Source: Elusimicrobiota bacterium (lineage in GTDB: Bacteria; Elusimicrobiota; Elusimicrobia; UBA1565; UBA9628). From it: a stretch of 12,128 bases of DNA. Each line of letters begins with the position of its first letter. Positions within the stretch are counted from its first letter, which is position 1. Positions 1-6,700 of this stretch are shown here, in pieces. The stretch covers positions 1-12,128 of the forward strand of contig JACQBB010000105.1 in the NCBI GenBank assembly GCA_016194625.1, read 5' to 3'. A program made the translations under genes and the position numbers. The notes beneath the pieces were generated by a model. The model had not been told where the DNA came from. It searched no databases and saw nothing but the letters and a program-made list of their open reading frames with translations.

Positions 1-671
1 GAGGCGAAGAGGGCCGCGGCGGCGAGGAGCGCCGCCGCGACCGCCGCCGCGCGCGCGCCCCAGCGCCGGACCGCCCAGACCGCCGCGGCCGCGGCCAAAC
101 CGAGCGCCCCCCCGCGCGAGCGCGACAACGCGACGCAGACCAGCGCCGCCGCGACGACGGCGAGGACGCCGGCGCGGGTCCGGCCCCGCGGTCCGGCGGG
201 ATGAAGGAGCCAGGCGGCGCCCGCGGCGGCCGCGGACGCGAGCGCGAACGCGGCGTAGTTGTAGTACGGAGGGAGCAGTCCCGTCATCGCGTTGCGGAAA
301 TGGAGGTGGGCGCGCGCTCCCGTCCAGAACGCGGCCGCGGCCAGGACCGCCGCGCAGGCGAGGAACGCCTTCAGCCAGGCCTCGCGCTCCCGCGCCCCCC
401 ACGCCGCGGCGAGCGCGGCCACGCCCAGCGCGGCGGCCCAGCGGGCCAGGACGGGCGCGGCCGACAGCGGCGACGCCGAGAGCGCCGCCGACAGCGCGGC
501 CCACGCCAGCCACGGCAGCCACGCGGCGGCCGGACCGAGCGGAGGCCTCTCGGCCCAGAGCAGCGCCCCGACGGCCGCGCCGCCCGCGGCGAAGAGGCGC
601 GGGTCGCGCAGGCCTCCCAGCAGCAGGGCGGCGCAGAGGAAGAGGACGGTGCGGGACGGGCGCTCGGTCAC
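1..671 (-). CDS. O-antigen ligase/polymerase-type polytopic membrane protein (partial, 3' end outside window)
   Basis: Translating the minus strand from GTG at 671 gives 223 residues with no stop before the window edge. The protein is dominated by Ala/Leu/Val membrane segments, roughly at residues 9-21, 26-39, 49-67, 76-91, 99-116, 137-155, 167-182 and 189-201. After a loop with paired tyrosines (PPYYNYAAFALA, 134-145) comes SRSRGG at 183-188 followed by another hydrophobic helix. That arrangement is typical of the WaaL/Wzy family (Wzy_C-like), inner-membrane enzymes that ligate or polymerise undecaprenyl-linked surface glycans. GTG at 671 is chosen because no other ATG, GTG or TTG lies nearby in this frame and because a TATAAT box sits just upstream. 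There is no Shine-Dalgarno sequence. It starts 34 bp after the stop of the giant ATPase gene. The exact substrate (O-antigen, exopolysaccharide or glycoprotein glycan) cannot be told; the catalytic periplasmic loop lies outside the window. Confidence 0.75.
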   Translation of the reverse strand, partial: MTERPSRTVLFLCAALLLGGLRDPRLFAAGGAAVGALLWAERPPLGPAAAWLPWLAWAALSAALSASPLSAAPVLARWAAALGVAALAAAWGAREREAWLKAFLACAAVLAAAAFWTGARAHLHFRNAMTGLLPPYYNYAAFALASAAAAGAAWLLHPAGPRGRTRAGVLAVVAAALVCVALSRSRGGALGLAAAAAVWAVRRWGARAAAVAAALLAAAALFA

Positions 672-677
672 CGAGCG

Positions 678-683
678 ATTATA
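678..683 (-). promoter_or_regulatory. Perfect -10 box (TATAAT) 6 nt before the GTG start
   Basis: The minus strand reads TATAAT at 683-678, and six bases separate it from the GTG at 671-669. With usual sigma-70 spacing, transcription would begin at or within a base or two of the GTG, giving a leaderless message. No -35 match is present at the expected spacing (GCCCCG at 706-701), and there is no extended -10 TG. The TAA inside this box is also the first in-frame stop after the TAG that ends the giant gene. Confidence 0.45.
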
Positions 684-694
684 GGAGATGCCGG

Positions 695-706
695 GCCCCG
701 CGGGGC
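695..706 (-). other. Short GC palindrome at the end of the giant ATPase gene
   Basis: GCCCCGCGGGGC is a perfect 12-nt palindrome that begins in the last base of the 706-708 stop codon. It could form a 4-bp stem with a CGCG loop. No T tract follows on the minus strand, so it is at best a weak terminator. Read-through into the downstream ligase-like gene remains possible. Confidence 0.3.
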
Positions 707-3531
707 TAGCGCATGCCCTCGAGGCCCGGGAAGCGGCCGTCGCCGCGGCGCGGCTCCTGGAGCACCGCCGAGGACGAGAGCTGGTCGCGCTCGACGGAGG
801 ACTGCTGGGCGTCCAGGTGCTTCTGGACCACGTCCTTGACGACCTGGCGGTACTGGTCGGCGAGCAGGGCGCCGTCGGGCGTGCCGTCGTAGGCGCGCTC
901 GCGCAGGTAGCCCTGGTAGTCGCTCCACTGGGGCTCCTTGAGGCCGCGGGCCTTCGCGTAGTCGATGAACTTCGGGTCGCCCCGGAGACCGGCGAAGAAC
1001 GGCTCCTCGGCGATCATCGCGCGGAAGGCGGGCTCGCCCTGGACCGACTGCACGTCCATCACCAGCGCGAAGTCGCGCTGCGCGCCGAGCAGGACGCGGC
1101 CCAGGTCGATGCGGCCCTCGGCCTGGAGCAGGTGGACCGACGACATCTTCTGCGGGTCGACGATCAGCATCTCGAAGTCGGTGTAGCCGCGGAACGCCTT
1201 GGGGTCGAGCGCGCGCGTGCCGCGGAACTTGAGGTTCAGGCCGCGGCCGCCGACGCGCGTGTCCAGGATCAGCACTCGCGCCTTGCCCTGCTCGAGCGCG
1301 CCCAGGTTCATCTGCTCGGCGACGCGGGCCTCGGGGACGTTGTTGCGCAGGTACTCGGTGTCGGAGAACACGGAGGCGATCTCGTTCTCCTTCACGCCCT
1401 GCACGCGGATCAGGTAGTCGCGCACGGTCTTGAGGACGCGCGTGTCGGAGACGCTCAGCACGAGCAGGCTGGTGTCCTTCTGGTTGGAGCGCAGGCCGCG
1501 CAGCCACTCCTGGGCGGCCAGGGTCTTGGCGCCGTTGGGGCCGTCGGGGCCGATCACGCCGCCGTCGCCGCCGATGCGCAGGACCGCCTCGTCCTTGCCG
1601 GCCCAGCCCTTGGACTTCAAGTGGAAGTCGAGGACCTCGCGGACGTCCTTGGGCACGTTGGCGGCGAGCTGCGACTCGACGGAGGCCCGGACCGCGGTCA
1701 GCGGCTCCGAGGTCCACGACTTCATGTGCTCGGCGAGCGCCGCGCGGCCCTCCTCGGGCACCGACTCGAGGCTCAGCACGCCCTCCAAGGCCTTGCGCGC
1801 CTCTCCGGTCAGGCGGCCCGACGCGAGCTCCGAACGCAGGGTCTTGACCGCCTCCTCGGACAGGCGCGGCAGGTCGGTCATGCGCCGCACGACGACGGAG
1901 TTCGCGTCGCCCTGGAGCATGCGCTGCTGGGTCAGCCACTCGCGCGCGGCCTTCATCTCGGGAGCGGCGAAGTCGGCGATCTTCAGCGTCGAGGTCTCGC
2001 GCAGAGGGCCGCCCAGGCGGGCCTCGATCTGCTCGCGGGCCTGCTGAGGCGCTCCGTCGAGCGATCTCACGACGACCTGCTCGCGGCTGGAGTTGATGCG
2101 CGACAGGGCCTGGCCGATGCGCTTGAAGCGGTCGGTGGGCCCGGAGAGGACGTCCAGGTCCACGTGCTCCGGCGCCTCGGAGCCCTTGCCGACGATGCTG
2201 ATCTTCTCGCGGCGGAAATGGTCCTGCAGCTTCTCGCCGGCGGTGCCCGAGAAGGAGATGAAGCGCGCCTTCTTGTTGGTGGTGACGTCCTTGATGGTGG
2301 AGATGGACTGGTTCGTGTACGGCAGGGTCAGGTCGGCGCCGTACTCGAGCTCCCAGAAGCGGCGGCCCTCGTTGTCCATCGACTCGAACCACTGGCCGTT
2401 GTGGACGACGTTGATCTTGCCGGTGCGGTTGTCGAAGCGGATGTCGCCGGGACGCTCGAACTTCTCCTCGAAGCCGCGCAGCTGGCGCAGCAGCTCGGTG
2501 CGCACCCAGGAGGACTTCCCCTCGCGGCCGGGGAACAGCAGCGACGAGCTCAGGTCCCAGAACAGGTTGTCGCGCTGGTGGACCGGCATCGTCGGGTCGG
2601 AGGACAGGGCCTTGAGCATCTTCGCGGCGTGGAGGCGCGTCAAGCCGACCTGGTCGATCGGCACGTCGACGGGCTCGCCGCTGAACACCTCCCGGACCAT
2701 CTTGATCGTCGGGACCAGCGCGGAGGCCAGGCCCTTGCCGTCCACCAGGCGCAGCAGCTTCTCGCGCGCGGGGCGCCAGACGCCCTCGTCGGGGCTCTGG
2801 AGGGCCTTGTTCATCGCGAAGGCCTCCATGTCGTCCTTCATGTCGCGGAAGGCCGTGTACATCGGGTTCTCGTCGCCGGCGAACGCCTCGACGAGCCGGC
2901 GGCGGCGCTCGAGCAGGCGGATCGCGGAGTCCTGCCAGCCCGGCTTGCCCTCGGCGGCCAGGTCGGCGATCCCGTCGCCGGCGGCGGCCAGGCGGCGGCG
3001 GACCTCCTTCTGCGCGGAGCGCACGAGCGCGTCGCGCTCCGAGCGGACCTCGGACAGGCGCGCCGCGCCGGAGCCGCCGAGCGCGGACTTCTCCTCGCCG
3101 CGCAGGACCTCCAGGCGGCGCAGCATCGCGCCCAGGTCGCCCGTGGACGAGCCGGCCGCCAGCTCCTCCTTCATGCGCGCGGTCTCGGCGCGGCGCGTCG
3201 CCATCTCGGAGTCCAGCGCCGTCATCCGCGACTTGAGCCCGGCCGTCGGCTTGCCGGCGCGCTCGGCCTCGGCGACCTGCCCCTCGAGCGAGCGGTACTC
3301 GACGCCCAGCTCGTAGATCCGCTTGAGGGAGGCGGCGCGGGCGTCGGCCGCGGTCCGCGCGTCGGACGACAGGCCGCGGCGCAGCGCGTCCGCCTCCGCG
3401 GTCCACGCCTCGTAGCGCTCCTTCGGGGCCGGGGCGCCGCCCTCGGCCAGGCGCGCGTCCTCGGCCGCGATGCGGTCCTGCAGGGTCGTCAGGCGGTGCC
3501 CGGAGTCGACGGCCGCGAACTGCTCGACCAT
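706..3531 (-). CDS. SecA-like SF2 ATPase, C-terminal part (coiled coil, motif III, RecA-like domain 2), after an in-frame TAG
   Basis: This is a 941-residue open frame from the first usable start codon (ATG at 3531), in exactly the same frame as the upstream 1,656-residue part. The frame is also open and coding-like from 3726 to 3532, 65 codons before this ATG, so the ATG may not be a real start; only a weak GAG lies upstream of it. In numbering of the read-through product, a charged coiled-coil region runs to about 1940. A beta-rich stretch follows at about 2085-2145, then motif III with S2150-G-T-A-G, resembling the MTGTA of SecA. RecA-like domain 2 starts near 2408 (LLVLSVSDTR), has motif V T2480-x-x-G-G-R2485-G-L-N-L and motif VI Q2525-A-E-G-R2529-I-D-L-G-R2534. 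About 130 residues follow and the gene ends at TAG. I see no cysteine in this part, so the zinc-binding tail of housekeeping SecA is absent. Without the P-loop half it cannot bind ATP canonically. Read-through, a two-chain motor or a decayed gene all fit. Confidence 0.85.
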   Translation of the reverse strand: MVEQFAAVDSGHRLTTLQDRIAAEDARLAEGGAPAPKERYEAWTAEADALRRGLSSDARTAADARAASLKRIYELGVEYRSLEGQVAEAERAGKPTAGLKSRMTALDSEMATRRAETARMKEELAAGSSTGDLGAMLRRLEVLRGEEKSALGGSGAARLSEVRSERDALVRSAQKEVRRRLAAAGDGIADLAAEGKPGWQDSAIRLLERRRRLVEAFAGDENPMYTAFRDMKDDMEAFAMNKALQSPDEGVWRPAREKLLRLVDGKGLASALVPTIKMVREVFSGEPVDVPIDQVGLTRLHAAKMLKALSSDPTMPVHQRDNLFWDLSSSLLFPGREGKSSWVRTELLRQLRGFEEKFERPGDIRFDNRTGKINVVHNGQWFESMDNEGRRFWELEYGADLTLPYTNQSISTIKDVTTNKKARFISFSGTAGEKLQDHFRREKISIVGKGSEAPEHVDLDVLSGPTDRFKRIGQALSRINSSREQVVVRSLDGAPQQAREQIEARLGGPLRETSTLKIADFAAPEMKAAREWLTQQRMLQGDANSVVVRRMTDLPRLSEEAVKTLRSELASGRLTGEARKALEGVLSLESVPEEGRAALAEHMKSWTSEPLTAVRASVESQLAANVPKDVREVLDFHLKSKGWAGKDEAVLRIGGDGGVIGPDGPNGAKTLAAQEWLRGLRSNQKDTSLLVLSVSDTRVLKTVRDYLIRVQGVKENEIASVFSDTEYLRNNVPEARVAEQMNLGALEQGKARVLILDTRVGGRGLNLKFRGTRALDPKAFRGYTDFEMLIVDPQKMSSVHLLQAEGRIDLGRVLLGAQRDFALVMDVQSVQGEPAFRAMIAEEPFFAGLRGDPKFIDYAKARGLKEPQWSDYQGYLRERAYDGTPDGALLADQYRQVVKDVVQKHLDAQQSSVERDQLSSSAVLQEPRRGDGRFPGLEGMR

Positions 3532-3726
3532 CTTGAGCTCGCGGCGCGCCAGGGACAGCTCCTCGCGCAGGACCGCCGCGCGCTCGCCGGCGCCGGGCCC
3601 CTTGTCGCCGGCGATGCGCGACTCGAGGCTCGAGATCCTCTTGGCCAGCTCGGCTTGGCGCCCTCGCGCCTCGACGGACAGGCGCGACAGGCCGCCCTCG
3701 CTGCCGGTCTGGCTGAGCAGGTTCTG

Positions 3727-3729
3727 CTA
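3727..3729 (-). other. In-frame amber (TAG) interrupting the 2,663-codon SecA-like gene
   Basis: The + strand reads cta at 3727-3729, which is TAG at codon 1657 of the frame that starts at 8697. Upstream codons read ...TGT-LTR and downstream codons read QNLLSQTG..., a coding-like amphipathic sequence that continues without a stop to 706. Codon 1658 is CAG. The bases after the stop (3728-3716) can form a small AGCAG-AAC-CTGCT hairpin. A single substitution from CAG or GAG would make TAG. No other stop occurs in this frame between 8697 and 706. Confidence 0.9.
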
Positions 3730-6700
3730 GCGCGTCAGCGTCCCGGTGATGTCGGCCAGCATCTCGTTGCGCGCCCGGACGGCCGGGTCGGTCTCCGGGT
3801 TCTTCGAGAACAGGTCGCGCAGCTTGGACCAGGTCGTCGGCGGGGCGGCCGGGACCTCGACCGCCTTCAAGGTCTCGCCGAGGCGGTTCAGCGCCGCGCG
3901 GGCGCCGTTCGCCGCGTCGCCCGAGCTGATGGGGAGCTCGCCCAGCGCCTGGCGCAGGGTCTCGACGCGCGCGGCGACCTCCGCCTCCAGAGCGGCGCGG
4001 TTGGACAGGCCCGTCGCGCCCTGCAGCTTGCGCACGGCCGCCTCCAGGTCCACCGCGCGGTCCTGCACGGTCTTGACCTTCTCCGCTCCGGGGCCGAACG
4101 GGTCGAGCGCGTCGATCTCGCTGCGCGCGCGGCGCGCCTCGGTCATCACGCGCGAGTCGCGCGCGGTGCGCCCGTCGTTGAGGCGGTGCGAGAGGCCGGA
4201 GTCCATCTCCTCGATGCGCTTGTACAGCGGGGAGAGCTTGGAGATGCCGCCGGTGACCTGGCCGATGGTCAGCGCCGGCTGGAGCGCCGCGCCGTCCATC
4301 TCGTCGCCGAGGATCCAGTACTGGGTCAACGCGTCCTTGCCCTTGATCTTGCCCTCGGCGATCTTCGTCTTGAAGCCCTCGTAGGTGTCGAACTCCAGCG
4401 TCGAGCCGATCTTCTTGTAGGCGAGGAACTCCATGCGCGCCTGGGCTTCCAGGTTGGACTGGACCGTCAGGAACATCGGCTTGATGCCGCGGCTCTTCGC
4501 GTCGGCCTCGATCAGCGGCAGCAGGCCCTCGAAGGTCAGCATCGTCTTTCCGCCGCCGGTCTTGAGCATCTGGAAGATCTGCGGCGCGTTCCCCGCCCGG
4601 CCGGTCCGGCTGACCTCGGTCAGCGCGCCGACCAAGCTCTCGAACTGCTCCGGACGCCAGCTCGGCAGCGGGTCGCCGTTGGCGTCGTGCAGGACCCACG
4701 GCGCGTTCTGCAGGTCCTTGATCCCGCCCTTCAGCGCCTTGTAGTCGGCCTCGGCCAGCGTCGGGCGGGCCTTCTCCAGCTCGTTCGACATGTTCCCGAC
4801 CAGGCGCTTGAACGACTCCTCGCCGCGCGCGTAGACGCGCGCCTCGGGGTCGCGTCCGGCGCCCCAGTCCGTCAGCTCCTTCGAGAACCGGGTCACCAGC
4901 TCGGTGGCGGGGCGGTTCCCCTGGAACTGGACGCCCAAGGCGTCCAGCGACTCCGCGCCCAGCTTCAGCGTCATGCTGGTCTTGTTGAACGCGTTGAACC
5001 GCGCCTCGATCGCCTCCAGGTACCCGTACAGGCCGGTCAGGACCGCGTGCTCCTTGGCGTCGAGCTTGCCCTCGGCGCGCAGTCCGTCCGCGGACGCGCG
5101 CAGCTCCGTCAGGACCCGCGTGTAGGGGACCTCGTCGGGGTTGGCCGTCGCGCGCCACTCGATGACGCGCTCGCGCGCCGACTGCAGGGCCGCGTCGAGC
5201 GCGGCGGACTTCGCCGGCGCGTGGTCGAGCGCCTTGGCGAACGCGTCCGACGCCGGGTTCACCATCGTGTTGGATTCGACGTAGTACTTGAGCAGCTCGC
5301 CGACGCGGGCGGCCAGCTCCTTGGGCATCGCCTTGCCGATCTGCATCTCCGACGAGAACAGCCCGACGGCGACCTCGTTGCGGACCTCGGGGGTCACGCG
5401 GCCGAAGCCCTCGACGACGGTGCCCAGCGTGGCGCCCAGGATCTTCTTGGCGCGGACCGGGTCGGCGAGCAGGCTCTCGATGAAGTTCTGGTGCGCGACG
5501 AAGCGGACGTCGTCGTTGACCTTCAGGTCGACGAAGTCCGCGCCGTCGGCGAGCTTCGTCGCGCGCAGGAAGACCAGCGGGTTGATGTCGGCGGGGGTCG
5601 CGCCCTTGCCGCCGAGCATCTCGGGCATCATCTTCTTGACGCCCTCGCGCTTGATCGGGTCGGTGACCGTCCAGGTGTCGCCGGTCTCGCGGGACATGAA
5701 GCTCGTCTCGAAGAACCACTGGGAGACGGGCACCGGCGGCTTCTTGATGAACTTGACCTCCTTGCCCTGCTCCAGGTTCACGTACTCCTTCGTGCGTCCG
5801 GCCTGGTCGTACTGCTCGGCGCCCTGCATGCCGCGCATCGCCGACTGGGCGTCGCGCGCCGTGTGCGCGGCGTAGGTCGGCAGCAGCATCCAGAGCGGGG
5901 AGGCGAACAGCTTCTCGCCGGCGAGGTTCGCGGACTTGATGCGGCGCTCGACGTCGGCCTCGTCGCCGTGACCGCCCAGGTTGCCGAGGACCGGGACGCG
6001 GAACGACGGGACGTTGTAGTCGTAGACCCGCCCGATGCCGCCGACGACGTTGCTGAACACCGCGTACTTCGCGACGTTGTCGGCCATGCTGAGCGTGAAC
6101 GCGCCGACCTTGCCGACGGTCCCGGCCGCGGCCATGCGCTCGAGCAGGCCGCGCCGGGCCGCCCCGCCCGCCGCCGCGGCGGCGTCCTCGCCGGCGAAGA
6201 AGAGCTTGCCCATCCCGACCGAGGAGCCGACCACGCCGCGCGAGCCGAGGATCTCCATGTACTCGGCCAGCCGCGTGCCGCGGAAGGCGGTGGACGGGAT
6301 GCCGATGTAGCCGAGCAGGCCGGGATGCACCAGCGGGACGCCGAAGACCTCCATCGGCTTGTTGGCCCAGACCACGCCGCCCTTGAAGCCGGCCCAGGCC
6401 GCGTCGCCGACGCCGTTGAACGCCGACTCGTTCGGGCGGAAGCCGAGCTCGCCGACCACCGGGAGGTCCGGGGTCGTCAACGACTGCCCGGGCGCGAAGA
6501 GCTTCAGCGAGGCCTCGTCCCAGAGGTGCGTGCCCGCGGTGAACGCCCCGGAGATCACGCCCGAGGTCAGCGTGAACGCCGCCTGGCGCATCGCGACGCT
6601 GCCGGCCCTGACGCTCGTCGTCAGCATGTACCGCGCGACGGCGTTCTCGCCGGCGATCGCGTTGATGCGCACCGGGTCAGGGTCGAGCGAGCCCAGGCGG

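Noticed and set aside
201..839. + strand open frames in the first 840 bases
   Set aside because: They are Arg/Gly-rich shadows of the minus-strand membrane protein, whose hydrophobic segments and SRSRGG motif are much better evidence.
3716..3728. Hairpin AGCAG-AAC-CTGCT at the amber codon as a read-through signal
   Set aside because: The stem is only five base pairs and such short inverted repeats are common in GC-rich coding DNA. It matches no recoding element I can name.
3532..3729. Programmed frameshift at the break in the giant gene
   Set aside because: Both sides are in the same frame (8697 and 3531 are both multiples of three and the codon register is unchanged), so no frameshift is needed. 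Only the stop codon has to be bypassed.
668..5719. A 1,683-codon minus-strand open frame overlapping the giant gene
   Set aside because: It is in another frame, its translation is extremely Arg/Gly/Pro/Ala-rich, and it shows none of the ordered ATPase motifs. It is a high-GC shadow.
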